Assembly: GCA_018268375.1 (NCBI GenBank)
Contig: JAFDWS010000001.1
Location: 253,375 to 317,374, forward strand
Length of the DNA stretch: 64,000 bases
Direction: 5' to 3'
Source: Armatimonadota bacterium
GTDB taxonomy: Bacteria; Armatimonadota; Fimbriimonadia; Fimbriimonadales; Fimbriimonadaceae
Notes under the pieces: generated by a model
What the model was told of the DNA's origin: nothing
What the model saw: the letters and a program-made list of their open reading frames with translations, nothing else
Database searches by the model: none
Program-made: the position numbers and the translations under genes
Shown here: in pieces, positions 33,705 through 42,525 of the stretch
Layout of the letters: each line of letters starts with the position of its first letter
Position numbering within the stretch: position 1 is the first letter of the stretch

Positions 33705-34048
33705 CGCGGCTGCCGCCAGTGTCAGGAGCACAGCGCCTCAGCCTCAATGGGGAGGTCGCATGGATTTGGCCAGTGGACAACGGCTGGAGCCTCGTCCAAG
33801 GGTCGTTTCAGATCGATCTAAGCAATGTTGGGGGCCAGGCAAATCCTTCCCACTCCATCGACTGGCAATCATCATCACCAAGTAAAGGGATTTATCGAGG
33901 CGGAGTGTCTCAAATGGGTGCAGGTCACATAGCCCGTGAATTGTTCATTGAACTCGCCGCACCCCTGCTTGCGGCCCTCAGCCAATCCGAATCGACCTTC
34001 CAACAGCCCGAGACTGGCACAAAAAAGGGACCGCAGCAAAAACGCTAG
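33701..34048 (+). CDS. Small hypothetical protein overlapping the glgP stop
   Basis: 115 residues from a GTG that overlaps the glgP stop codon (GTGA). The frame encodes NGEVAWIWPVDNGWSLVQ near the start and ends with a helical segment HIARELFIELAAPLLAALSQ and a Lys/Gln-rich tail. It has no known family and no separate ribosome site. The stop-start overlap and protein-like composition argue for a coupled gene; the lower GC and lack of homology argue that it may be chance. Confidence 0.35.
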   Translation: MTRLPPVSGAQRLSLNGEVAWIWPVDNGWSLVQGSFQIDLSNVGGQANPSHSIDWQSSSPSKGIYRGGVSQMGAGHIARELFIELAAPLLAALSQSESTFQQPETGTKKGPQQKR

Positions 34049-34432
34049 CGGCCCAGTGGAATGACTGCAGTCAAGTAACCGTTCAGACCCTTAGGTCAAT
34101 TTGGTGGCCCTTGGAAGTCTCAGGCAGAATTCGGTCAACTGCGGTCGAGGTCCATGTTGCATCAAAGGCGATTCGTGGCTTTGAACGGACTTGAGAGACG
34201 GGCTTGTTCTCTGTCCGCCGTGTGAACCATATGTTCCTGGAGTTTGGTTTCACGGTCACTGGTCGCCTTCTCTTTCGTAGGAACGAACGAAAAGTGAAGC
34301 CCGCACTTCTCGTGCCAAGCCACGCGAGGCGGCAATCAACCCGTCAATCTTGCTGAGCGGGGATATCCCCCCTGTTTCCAGATGCCTTGTGCCGCCAACG
34401 GGGGTGGCCGTAGGCCGGAGGGGCAAGGGGCT
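34049..34432. other. Intergenic stretch with no gene seen
   Basis: About 380 bp between the small ORF after glgP and ylxR. No long frame, tRNA or clear terminator was found. A GC-rich region at about 34388-34430 contains short complementary runs and lies just beyond the ylxR stop, so it may be part of the nusA-ylxR transcript end. infB, which normally follows nusA-ylxR, is not here. Confidence 0.5.
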
Positions 34433-34621
34433 TCACCGCTTCTTGAGAGAACGCTGGACGGCAGCATCCGCTTTGGGGAAATTAGCGCATTCTGAGCACA
34501 GATAGGCGCTCCTGCCCTGTCCTTCGGGGCGGACCCTCTTCAGACTTGCCTGAGGAAACCGCTGGCGACAGACGACGCAGGAGCGGACGGGTACGTGCTT
34601 ACTCGCTGGTGGCTTGGACAG
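34433..34621 (-). CDS. ylxR: YlxR (DUF448) nucleic-acid-binding protein, no canonical start codon
   Basis: 62 residues if initiated at CTG 34621. The family core is complete: VPVRSCVVCRQRF, then LKRVRPEGQGRSAYLCSECANF and a Lys-rich end (SLKKR). YlxR follows nusA in many bacteria and is an RNA-binding or regulatory protein. The frame is +1 to the end of nusA and overlaps it by 23 bp. Between the last in-frame stop and the conserved domain there is no ATG, GTG or TTG. The best candidate is CTG with AGAGGG 5 nt upstream, giving MSKPPASKHVPVRSC. Alternatives are ATT initiation, ribosomal frameshifting from nusA, or a sequencing error. Confidence 0.8.
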   Translation of the reverse strand: MSKPPASKHVPVRSCVVCRQRFPQASLKRVRPEGQGRSAYLCSECANFPKADAAVQRSLKKR

Positions 34622-35696
34622 GGTCGCCCTCTGGCTTGGGTGCTGGGTTGGCCTTGGCCTCGCGAGCCTCTTCCGCCGCCTGTTGCTCGCTGCGGATGTC
34701 GATCTTCCAATCGGTCAACCGAGCGGCAAGCCGGACGTTCTGGCCGCCGCGGCCGATCGCCAGCGACAGTTGCGTGTCGGGGACGATCACGTAGGCGCTC
34801 TTGTTGTCCATGTCCATGCGGATCGTGTTGACCTTGGCCGGACTCAATGCGTTCACGATGAAAGTCTTGGGGTCGTCGCTGAAGGGGACAACATCGACTT
34901 TCTCCGGCCTGAGCTCGTCCATGATCGCCTGAATGCGACTGCCGCGCTGACCAACGCACGCGCCGACGGCGTCCACGCGCTCGTCATGACTCTGGACAGC
35001 GAGCTTCGAGCGCTGACCAGGCTCCCGGGCCACGCTCTTGATCTCCACCAAGCCTTCTGCGACTTCTGGCACTTCAAGCTCGACGAGCTTGCGCAGCAGG
35101 TTCGGGTGCGAGCGGCTCACGATGATCTTGAAACCTCGGTAGGACTCCTCGATCTTGAGCACGAAGACTTTGATCCGCTCGTTCGGGCGGTAGTCGTCAG
35201 TTGGCACCTGCTCGCGTTTCGGCAGTTCCACCTCGTGCCGATTGACCTGGATCATCACGTTCGATTCTTCGCGGCGGGCGACCAGGCCGCTCACCACTTC
35301 GCCGATCAGGTCGCTGAACTGCTCGTGTACTCGGCGCAGCTCCACCTCGCGCAACTTTTGAGCGAGGACTTGCTTAAACGTCTGGGCCGCGATACGGCCG
35401 AACATGTTAGGGTCGATCTCGATCGCGACGAAGTCGCCGATCTGGGCGTCGGGATTGTTGCGCTTAGCCGCGTCGAGGCCGATTTGCGTGGCAAAGTCCA
35501 GAACCTCGCCCACGACCTCCTTCTCGACCACCATGCCGCTCTTCTTCGAGTTGTCGAGTCTGACAATGGCGTCTCCGGTGCTGCCCTTGAACTTCTTGTA
35601 GGCGATCGCCAGTGCCTGCTCGAATTCCACCTTCAGTTCTTCTAAAGGAATCTCTCGTTCCGTCGAGATTTGCTTGAGTTCGTTCAGGATGTCCAT
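34599..35696 (-). CDS. nusA: Transcription termination/antitermination factor NusA
   Basis: 365 residues, the short form without the C-terminal acidic repeats of E. coli. The N-terminal RNA polymerase-binding domain is at 1-125 (LNELKQISTEREIPLEELKVEFEQAL). The S1 domain is at about 130-195 (GEVVSGLVARREESNVMIQV). Two KH domains follow (SRSHPNLLRKLVELEVPE, VGACVGQRGSRIQAIMDEL, then TQLSLAIGRGGQNVRLAARL). AGGAGG lies just before ATG 35696, so I reject the longer frame from 35744. rimP is not upstream, but ylxR overlaps downstream. Confidence 0.96.
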   Translation of the reverse strand: MDILNELKQISTEREIPLEELKVEFEQALAIAYKKFKGSTGDAIVRLDNSKKSGMVVEKEVVGEVLDFATQIGLDAAKRNNPDAQIGDFVAIEIDPNMFGRIAAQTFKQVLAQKLREVELRRVHEQFSDLIGEVVSGLVARREESNVMIQVNRHEVELPKREQVPTDDYRPNERIKVFVLKIEESYRGFKIIVSRSHPNLLRKLVELEVPEVAEGLVEIKSVAREPGQRSKLAVQSHDERVDAVGACVGQRGSRIQAIMDELRPEKVDVVPFSDDPKTFIVNALSPAKVNTIRMDMDNKSAYVIVPDTQLSLAIGRGGQNVRLAARLTDWKIDIRSEQQAAEEAREAKANPAPKPEGDPVQATSE

Positions 35697-35834
35697 GGCG
35701 CCTCCTAGGGGCAGACCTAACAAAAGCGAGGCGGCCACTGGCACGCCCCGACTAGTTAGGTTCGCCTAGTTGTCCCTGCAGTATATCACAGGGGCATACT
35801 GCCGGACCAGACTTCGGCACCGGCACCTCCCCTT

Positions 35835-35840
35835 CATAAT
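35835..35840 (+). promoter_or_regulatory. -10 element CATAAT, leaderless start of folB
   Basis: CATAAT ends exactly 6 nt before the folB ATG (35847) and there is no purine-rich ribosome site between them. Confidence 0.5.
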
Positions 35841-35846
35841 GAACCT

Positions 35847-36212
35847 ATGACCACCGTCGTCATCCAGGACTTGGAGTTCTTTGGACACCATGGCGCTACC
35901 GATGAGGAGCAGGAGTTAGGCAACCGCTTCCTGGCGGAGATCAAAGTGTCCTCTAGGGGCACGGCCGACGAGACCGACCGAGTCGAGGACACCGTTGACT
36001 ACGCGCAGGTTGCGGCGATCGTCCGACAAGTGAACGAAGAAAGTAGATACAGAACGGTCGAACGCATTGCCGGCCGGATTGGCGACGAAATTCTGGCCCT
36101 GCCACACGTGAAATTCGTACTTGTGACAGTCAAGAAACTCTCCCCGCCAATGCCCTCGGTCGTGAAGTACGCAGGCGCGATCGTATACCGGGCCCAGGGT
36201 ATCGAACGATAG
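35847..36212 (+). CDS. folB: Dihydroneopterin aldolase
   Basis: 121 residues, normal length. Converts 7,8-dihydroneopterin to 6-hydroxymethyl-dihydropterin in folate synthesis. Seen: IQDLEFFGHHGATDEEQELGNRFL with the conserved His-Gly and Glu, DTVDYAQVAAIV, TVERIAGRIGDEIL with the pterin-binding Glu, and VTVKKLSPPMP with the catalytic Lys. Starts within 7 nt of a CATAAT box. ispH follows after 20 bp. folK and folP are absent here. Confidence 0.93.
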   Translation: MTTVVIQDLEFFGHHGATDEEQELGNRFLAEIKVSSRGTADETDRVEDTVDYAQVAAIVRQVNEESRYRTVERIAGRIGDEILALPHVKFVLVTVKKLSPPMPSVVKYAGAIVYRAQGIER

Positions 36213-36232
36213 TTTGGCGTACCCTAGCACTA

Positions 36233-37183
36233 ATGCCGCTTGAAAAGATCTTCCTGGCCTCCCCTCGCGGTTTTTGTGCGGGCGTAGCCTACGCCATTGA
36301 GGTCGTCGATCTTGCTCTGCGCATCCACGGTGCGCCCCTCTATGTGCGCCATGCCATTGTTCACAACGAATGGGTGGTGCGGTCGTTCGAAGAGCGTGGC
36401 GTCGTTTTCGTCGAGGACGTCAACGAGATCCCCAAGGGCTCGGTCGTCGTCTTCTCGGCGCACGGAGTTTCGCCCGAGGTTCGGCGTACGTCTAGCGAGC
36501 GCGACCTGACCATCATCGACGCCACCTGTCCGCTCGTCACGAAGGTCCACAACGAGGCCCGCCGGTTCGCGGAAAAGGGTTACTTCATGGTCTACATCGG
36601 CCATAAGGGCCATGTTGAGGCGGAGGGAACGATGGGCGAGGCACCGGACAGGATGGTCTTGGTGGAGACCCCCTCAGACGTTGCCGCGCTCGAACTTCCC
36701 CACTACGACAAACTCGCGGTCGTCACCCAGACGACCTTGAGCGTGGACGAGGTCAACGCCACGATGAAGGCGCTTAAGGACAAGTATCCGCACCTCGAAA
36801 CGCCGAACAAAGAGGACATCTGTTACGCCACGACAAACCGTCAGGCCGCGGTCAAAGAACTGGCGTCAAAGTGCGAACTGGTCCTCGTCGTCGGTTCGAA
36901 GACTTCTTCGAACTCGAACCGTTTGCGAGAGGTGGCAGAGGCACAGGGCTCAGATGCCGTCCTGCTGATGACTCCTGCCGAGGTCGATCCCACCTGGGCC
37001 GAGCGCTACTCTTTGATCGGTGTCACCAGCGGTGCCTCGACCCCAGAGCAACTCGTCGAAGACGTCGTGGGCGCGCTGATCGCGGGCCGTAGCGGGGTCG
37101 AGATCGAAGTCCTGACCACGATCCAAGAAGACGTGGAGTTCAAGCCATCTCGCGAATTGATCCGTCTGGCGATGGCGGACTAG
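36233..37183 (+). CDS. ispH: 4-hydroxy-3-methylbut-2-enyl diphosphate reductase
   Basis: 316 residues. The last enzyme of the MEP isoprenoid pathway, making IPP and DMAPP with a [4Fe-4S] cluster. The three cluster cysteines are visible in SPRGFCAGV (Cys15), IIDATCPLVTKVH and EDICYATTNRQ. Other conserved parts are IVHNEWVV, FSAHGVSPEV, YIGHKGHVEAEGTMGE, VVGSKTSSNSNRL and GVTSGASTPE with the substrate-binding Thr and Ser. The 3' end overlaps the convergent gene at 37180 by 4 bp. Confidence 0.96.
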   Translation: MPLEKIFLASPRGFCAGVAYAIEVVDLALRIHGAPLYVRHAIVHNEWVVRSFEERGVVFVEDVNEIPKGSVVVFSAHGVSPEVRRTSSERDLTIIDATCPLVTKVHNEARRFAEKGYFMVYIGHKGHVEAEGTMGEAPDRMVLVETPSDVAALELPHYDKLAVVTQTTLSVDEVNATMKALKDKYPHLETPNKEDICYATTNRQAAVKELASKCELVLVVGSKTSSNSNRLREVAEAQGSDAVLLMTPAEVDPTWAERYSLIGVTSGASTPEQLVEDVVGALIAGRSGVEIEVLTTIQEDVEFKPSRELIRLAMAD

Positions 37184-37608
37184 TTGTTCGGCGGCACCCA
37201 GTCAAGTTGGTTGCGCCCAACCGTCCCATGAAAGCCGCTCATGGCCGAAAGCCCTTGTTGGTCGAACTTCACGCGAACGCTCAGGGGCGGCGGGTTGTCT
37301 CCGCCATTCGGATCATAATGAATGTCGAACTTGAACCAATCGCCGTCCATCGAACGCGGCAACTTGACCTTGTCTTCAAGCTCCAACTGCGTCGGGTTCG
37401 ACGCGAGGATCCAGGGATGGAGAGGCGCCTTGCCACTTCCTGCGTTCAAGTCGGTCGATGTGTCCTCACGAATAAGTGAGAGAAAATAAGCGGCAGCTTC
37501 CTTCTCCGCCTTGGCGTCCGCCTTCTGCTTGAAATCCTTCACGAAGAAGAAGGCCCCGATTGCCAGAAGCACAAAAATGACGCATCCGACAGACCTGAGT
37601 TTGTCCAT
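37180..37608 (-). CDS. Small membrane-anchored protein of unknown function
   Basis: 142 residues. One N-terminal membrane helix (about 5-23) is followed by a charged helix (VKDFKQKADAKAEKEAAAYFLSL) and a short beta-rich domain with Asn, Asp and Trp. No family is recognised. The topology suggests an extracytoplasmic domain. It runs tail to tail with ispH and has its own spacing upstream, with TATGAT 17 nt before the ATG. Confidence 0.6.
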   Translation of the reverse strand: MDKLRSVGCVIFVLLAIGAFFFVKDFKQKADAKAEKEAAAYFLSLIREDTSTDLNAGSGKAPLHPWILASNPTQLELEDKVKLPRSMDGDWFKFDIHYDPNGGDNPPPLSVRVKFDQQGLSAMSGFHGTVGRNQLDWVPPNN

Positions 37609-37695
37609 GGATTAACCCTGTGCCGATCATAGCACCGACACCGTCCCATCTTTCGAAACCCCGCAAAGGAAGAGGCGTATACTCAAGCGAAAGCC

Positions 37696-38805
37696 ATGGG
37701 CATTTTCGACAAGATAAAAGGCGAGTTCATCGACATTATCGAATGGACCGACGACACCACGGACACGATGGTGTACAGGTTCGAGCGGATGGGCAACGAG
37801 ATCAAGTACGGCGCGAAGTTGACCGTCCGCGAGAGCCAGGTCGCCGTGTTCGTCGACGAGGGTCGCATCGCCGACGTCTTCCAGCCGGGAATGTACACGC
37901 TCGAGACCGAGAACGTCCCGATCCTCTCCACCCTCAAGGGTTGGAAATACGGTTTCAACTCGCCCTTCAAGGCCGAGGTCTACTTCGTCAACACGAAGCG
38001 CTTTACAGACCAGAAGTGGGGGACGATGAACCCGATCATGATGCGGGACGCAGACTTCGGGATGGTGCGCGTCCGCGCGTTTGGAACGTACACGTTCCGC
38101 GTCAAGGACGCGGCGATGTTCCTGAAGGAGGTCGTCGGCACGAACTGGGAGTTCACCGTCGACGACATCAACAACCAGCTTCGTAACTTCATCGTCAGTG
38201 ACTTCGCCGAGGCCCTTGCGGAAACGAAGATCCCTGTCCTCGATCTTTACAGTAAGTACGACGACATGGGCGGGTTCCTCACCGAGCGCATCCAGCCCAA
38301 GTTCGGCGAGCACGGCCTTGAGCTCATCAATCTGCTGATCGAGAACGTCTCTGTCCCGCCAGAGGTGGAGCAAGCAATCGACACCCGTTCGAAGATCGGC
38401 GCCATGGGCGGCGTGATGAACGAGTACCTGCAGATGCAAGCGGGCGAGGCGATGGTGAAGGGTGCCGAGAACCCTGGCGGCATGGGCGGCATCGGATCTC
38501 AGATCGCAGCCGGCCAGATCATGGGGCAGATGGTGCAAGGCATGCAGCAACAACAGCAGCAGCCCCAGCAGGGTGCGGCGGCGCCTCCTCCGGTACCACA
38601 GGCAAAGGCCTTCCACGTGGTCATCAATGGCCAGCAACAAGGCCCTTATGAAATGTCTGTCCTTCAGGGGATGGTGACGAGCGGTCAGCTCACCAAGGAC
38701 ACTCTCGTCTGGGCGACCGGTATGGCCGAGTGGTCGAAGGCAGGCGACGTCGCCGACGTGGCTGGGCTCTTCGCCCATGTGCCACCGCCGGTGCCAGGAG
38801 CCTAA
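37696..38805 (+). CDS. SPFH-domain protein with C-terminal GYF_2 domain (YdjI-like)
   Basis: 369 residues. An SPFH (virion core/YdjI-like) domain fills about 1-260, with IIEWTDDTTDTMVYRFERMGNEIKYGAKLTVRESQVAVFV near the start. A Gly/Met/Gln-rich linker (MQGMQQQQQQPQQG) leads to a GYF_2 domain at about 310-360 (FHVVINGQQQGPYEMSVLQGMV, then WATGMAEWSKAGDV). In Bacillus the homologue YdjI works at the membrane with the PspA-like YdjF and the zinc-ribbon YdjG. TATACT ends 12 nt before the ATG. The following gene is a zinc-ribbon partner. Confidence 0.85.
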   Translation: MGIFDKIKGEFIDIIEWTDDTTDTMVYRFERMGNEIKYGAKLTVRESQVAVFVDEGRIADVFQPGMYTLETENVPILSTLKGWKYGFNSPFKAEVYFVNTKRFTDQKWGTMNPIMMRDADFGMVRVRAFGTYTFRVKDAAMFLKEVVGTNWEFTVDDINNQLRNFIVSDFAEALAETKIPVLDLYSKYDDMGGFLTERIQPKFGEHGLELINLLIENVSVPPEVEQAIDTRSKIGAMGGVMNEYLQMQAGEAMVKGAENPGGMGGIGSQIAAGQIMGQMVQGMQQQQQQPQQGAAAPPPVPQAKAFHVVINGQQQGPYEMSVLQGMVTSGQLTKDTLVWATGMAEWSKAGDVADVAGLFAHVPPPVPGA

Positions 38806-38925
38806 GGAGCGGACAGGGGACGACAGCAGCGGTCGGCGAGATTAGGAAAGTGCAAGTTCCTTTGGGAGCAAGCGGTTCGTCCTAAGTTCATTCGTTGACC
38901 CCTCCAGTTCCGCCAGGCCACGCCG

Positions 38926-40008
38926 ATGTCACAGGTTCTTACCTACCCCTGCTCCCAATGCGGAGCAAAGCTCGAGTACTCACCCGGCACCACCGTGCTG
39001 AAATGCCCTTATTGCGGGCACGAGACGCCCATTGTCGCACCGACGACCACGGTTGATGAACTCGACATTCAGCAATACCTCGACAAGGCGCACCTTGACA
39101 CCGCGCTCGAAAAGGATCAGGTCCTGCACTGCACCCAGTGCGCCGCTGAGTTCACGGTTCCTGCTACGCAGGAAGCGGCGAGGTGCCCCTTCTGCGGCAG
39201 CGACGTCGTCATTCCCGCCGCACCCGAGGACCGCATCGTCCCCAACGGCCTCCTTCCCTTTCAGATCGATCAGCGGGTGGCGCGCTCGAAGTACCAAGGC
39301 TGGGTCTCAAGCCGCTTTTGGGCACCGAACGACCTCAAGAAACTGGCGCTCGCCCACCACGGGATCGCAGGAATCTACATCCCTTACTGGACGTACGACA
39401 GCCAGACCTCGACCGAGTACACGGGCATGAGGGGCGAGCACTACTACGAGACCGAGAGTTACACGGACTCTGACGGAAACCGACAGACGCGCGAGGTGCA
39501 GCGCACGGCCTGGTACCCAGCCTCTGGCAGCGTGGACGTGCCATTTGACGACATCCTCGTCCTAGGGAGCGACCACCTCCCGAGCATGTACGCGCAAGCG
39601 ATGTCGAGTTGGAAGCTCGAAGGGCTCGTCCCTTATGAGCCAGCTTATTTGAGCGGTTTCCAGGCCATGCGCTACAGCCTCGATCTAGCGACTTGCTGGG
39701 ACACCGCCAAGCACATGATGATCTCGACCATCGACCAGGCTATCCGGTCTGACATCGGGGGCGACGAGCAGCAGATCACCTCCAAGAACACCGTCTACTT
39801 CGACGTCACGTTCAAGCATGTCCTGCTTCCGATCTGGTCGGGGGCGTACCGCTATCGAGGCAAGTCTTGGCGGTTCCTCGTGAACGGTCAGACCGGCGAA
39901 GTCCGTGGCGAGGCGCCGGTCAGCGTCTGGAAGGTGCTCATCGCCGTCCTTCTCGGGCTCCTTGTGATGGGCGGCATCGCGTACGTCTATCTGAAGAGCA
40001 GGCACTGA
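38926..40008 (+). CDS. Membrane protein with twin TFIIB-type zinc ribbons (YdjG-like)
   Basis: 360 residues. Two zinc ribbons lie at about 9-35 (CSQCGAKLEY...CPYCG) and 67-95 (CTQCAAEFTV...CPFCG). A beta-rich central domain with YIPYWTYDSQTSTEYTGMRGEHYYE follows, and a single C-terminal membrane helix at about 332-354. It matches the zinc-ribbon partner of SPFH/YdjI proteins, thought to recruit them to the membrane during envelope stress. It follows the SPFH gene by 120 bp in the same direction, a conserved pairing. Confidence 0.8.
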   Translation: MSQVLTYPCSQCGAKLEYSPGTTVLKCPYCGHETPIVAPTTTVDELDIQQYLDKAHLDTALEKDQVLHCTQCAAEFTVPATQEAARCPFCGSDVVIPAAPEDRIVPNGLLPFQIDQRVARSKYQGWVSSRFWAPNDLKKLALAHHGIAGIYIPYWTYDSQTSTEYTGMRGEHYYETESYTDSDGNRQTREVQRTAWYPASGSVDVPFDDILVLGSDHLPSMYAQAMSSWKLEGLVPYEPAYLSGFQAMRYSLDLATCWDTAKHMMISTIDQAIRSDIGGDEQQITSKNTVYFDVTFKHVLLPIWSGAYRYRGKSWRFLVNGQTGEVRGEAPVSVWKVLIAVLLGLLVMGGIAYVYLKSRH

Positions 40009-40194
40009 GCCCTTCAAGGGTCCAGCATCGCCCTCCCCAGGTAATTCGCCTGGTTCATGTCCGGATGTGTCGACTTCTTGACTACACTCCGCGGCCCTGC
40101 GAACATAATATGTTTCTTGGCGAAGCAAGGGAACTCATCTCGTGCCTCGCCGCTTCCGGCTTGTTGGACGCGGGTGCGTCCAGAGAGGACCTCT

Positions 40195-41010
40195 ATGCAA
40201 ATTCGCACTGCCCTTGCTGGCTTGCTCATTCTCGCAGCATTGCCATCCCTGGCGGCTAAGACCGTCACGGTCCATGTCTTCAACTTCGATTTCGGCGAGG
40301 CTCCGCCCACCCATAGCGACCCCATCATCGAGGTCGGTGACACCATCAAGTGGGTCATCGACGCCGGTCTCCACAGCACCACTTCAGCCGCCGGTTTCTC
40401 AGAGAACTGGGACTCTGGATTTCTCGGCACGGGCGGCCAGTTCAGCCACACGTTCACGAACACCGGCACCTTCCCTTACTACTGCGCGATCCATGGCTCC
40501 GACCTGGGCGGCGGCCAGGTCGTCGGCATGTCGGGCAAGGTGATCGTCGTCAACACGTACTTACCCACGTCCTTCACGGTCTTCCGCGGTGTCGTCATCG
40601 GTGGCGGTCTCGCAGAAGTGCAGGCGAGCGACGACCAGTACCTCCGTGTCCAGCAGGGCGTGACGCTCAATCGTTCCGAAGCCCCCGTTCAGGTTCTGTT
40701 CCGGACGACGAGCAGCGTGCTCAATCCTGCCCTCCTGGGTGTCTCGCTTGAGGACGGAACAAACTCGACGGGTTTGAGCCGACGCGTCGAAATGTTGAAC
40801 TACGAAACCGGTCAGATGGAGACGATCAACCTCGGTTCGGCCCAAATGGCGGACAAGGTCAGCTTCTTCCAAGCGACAGCGACCCTGTCCCGGTTCGTCA
40901 ACCAAAGCACAGGCGAAGTCACGGTCAAAGTGTCCTACTTCGCGGCGGGGCCCTTGAGCAACACGCCGTTCAACGGGCGGTTCGACCGCGTGGCCGTCCT
41001 CGCCAACTGA
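40195..41010 (+). CDS. Secreted cupredoxin (plastocyanin-like) with C-terminal extension
   Basis: 271 residues. A signal peptide (MQIRTALAGLLILAALPSLAA) precedes a cupredoxin domain (about 21-130). Type 1 copper ligands are visible: His in DAGLHSTTSAA, Cys and His in FPYYCAIHG, and Met in VVGMSGKVIV. It is therefore a probable periplasmic copper electron carrier or a copper-binding adhesion module. The C-terminal 140 residues form an Asn/Ser/Val-rich beta domain of unknown type. AGAGGACC just before ATG 40195 fixes this start; the frame is open upstream to 40057. Confidence 0.85.
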   Translation: MQIRTALAGLLILAALPSLAAKTVTVHVFNFDFGEAPPTHSDPIIEVGDTIKWVIDAGLHSTTSAAGFSENWDSGFLGTGGQFSHTFTNTGTFPYYCAIHGSDLGGGQVVGMSGKVIVVNTYLPTSFTVFRGVVIGGGLAEVQASDDQYLRVQQGVTLNRSEAPVQVLFRTTSSVLNPALLGVSLEDGTNSTGLSRRVEMLNYETGQMETINLGSAQMADKVSFFQATATLSRFVNQSTGEVTVKVSYFAAGPLSNTPFNGRFDRVAVLAN

Positions 41011-41013
41011 CCC

Positions 41014-42474
41014 CTAGCACAACTGGAACGACGGGACTGCGAACATGAGCTTTGTGAGCTCGGCGAGCAGTCCCGCAGCCCTGTCTTTGTCGTCCAGCGA
41101 TCCCGGCCCGCCTACGCGGGTGCAGGCCTCAATCATCACATCGCGTTCTTGGGCCAGGAGGGGAACGTCGAACAGAGAGGCGACGAAGTCGACGATCTTC
41201 GCAGCTGAGTCGGCACCGCCTGCCTTGAGCTTGCCCGCGACGTATTGGGCGATCGGTCGGTTTGCATCCTCGCCTAAGAAGAGCACGAACGAATGGTTGA
41301 CCCGCGTGATCGTGTTGTTCGCCGTGATCCAAGCATTGCCCCATTCCCATCCCCCAACATTGGGGGGAAACAGCAGGGACATGCCTTGTTGCGACATCAG
41401 ATAGAACACGCCACCGCCAGCCTTACGCAGATCCTCACGGACGGCCTTGTAAGGGTCTTTTGTGTCGCCGACCATGGTCAACAGCAGGTCGGCGACACCG
41501 AGGGACCGGAACAGGCCGACCGTCCAGTCTAGCGGGCTCTTGGGAACCTGCCGAACGCACTTCTCGCCCCAAAACTCGGGCCTAGCCACGATTGCACGAA
41601 GGACCGCCCGAATCTCTCCGTCGGATTTCTTCCATGCAGCGACCAAGGAATCGAGGACAGCCGCCTCCGGCTTGGGGTAGGCGAAGAACTCCCAGAGCTT
41701 CGCGCAGATGTTCTTGGCCGTCTGAGGGTGGTCCGCCAAGATATCGAGCACGGCGTCTCCGTCCAGAGCTCCGGACTTGCCCAGAATGCTCTTAGAGCCG
41801 TCGTCGTGGTGGGCAGGAACGACGCAAAAGTTGAACATTGACATTCCTTGTCGGGCGGCCCGCTCAGCCAGCTTTTCGTACGGGGTCTCGTCCCCGATAC
41901 CGCTGAAGTGAAGCGACCAGCCGGTGAAGGCCCTAGCCGCCTCGCGCACATCCTTCTCGTCGTAGTTACCGATGCCTAACGTGAACAGTTCGAACACCTC
42001 CCTAGCGAAGTTCTCGTTCGGATGGCTCTTCGTACTGGTCCCCGCATCGAGGTAAGAGATGAGCGCCGCGTGCTTGCTGACAGCCTTCAGCAGGTCGCGG
42101 AACTTCCCGGCGCCATGCCGTCGGAGGATCTCGTTGTAGCCCAGCATTGTCGGGCCCTCGAAAACCTTTTCGCCGCTGACCGCAAAGTGGTCGTGCCAGA
42201 AGACGGTCAGTTTTTCTTGCAAGGGCCTACGAGTCATCAGGAGGCGAAGCCCCCACCACATCGCGATTTGATAGGGATCTGTATAGAGCTTCCCGTCGCC
42301 TTGGACAGCGAACGACCAAGGGCTCACCGGGAACTTCTCGTCCACAGCATCGAAGTCGATGAGCTTTGCCGCAAGCTGCTCCGCCGAAAGCGAACCACTC
42401 TCTTCAAGGACGAACTTCCCTGCTCCCAGACCCAGTTTCCGCAGGACGTGCGAGGACTTCTCGGCTTCCGTCAT
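41014..42474 (-). CDS. DUF1800 family protein
   Basis: 486 residues. Typical DUF1800 blocks are EKLTVFWHDHFAVSGEKV, HAALISYLDAGTSTKSHPNENFAREVFELFTLGIGNYDE, EAARAFTGWSL and FPPNVGGWEWG. Known context: DUF1800 proteins commonly sit beside DUF1501 (sulfatase-like) partners in Planctomycetes and related phyla; function unknown. No DUF1501 gene is next to it here, so it is an orphan member. AGAGG lies before the ATG. No signal peptide is visible. Confidence 0.85.
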   Translation of the reverse strand: MTEAEKSSHVLRKLGLGAGKFVLEESGSLSAEQLAAKLIDFDAVDEKFPVSPWSFAVQGDGKLYTDPYQIAMWWGLRLLMTRRPLQEKLTVFWHDHFAVSGEKVFEGPTMLGYNEILRRHGAGKFRDLLKAVSKHAALISYLDAGTSTKSHPNENFAREVFELFTLGIGNYDEKDVREAARAFTGWSLHFSGIGDETPYEKLAERAARQGMSMFNFCVVPAHHDDGSKSILGKSGALDGDAVLDILADHPQTAKNICAKLWEFFAYPKPEAAVLDSLVAAWKKSDGEIRAVLRAIVARPEFWGEKCVRQVPKSPLDWTVGLFRSLGVADLLLTMVGDTKDPYKAVREDLRKAGGGVFYLMSQQGMSLLFPPNVGGWEWGNAWITANNTITRVNHSFVLFLGEDANRPIAQYVAGKLKAGGADSAAKIVDFVASLFDVPLLAQERDVMIEACTRVGGPGSLDDKDRAAGLLAELTKLMFAVPSFQLC

Positions 42475-42525
42475 CTTGACCTCTCTTCCAGTTTATGACG
42501 GAACCACTGGCCGAGAGGGACTGTT

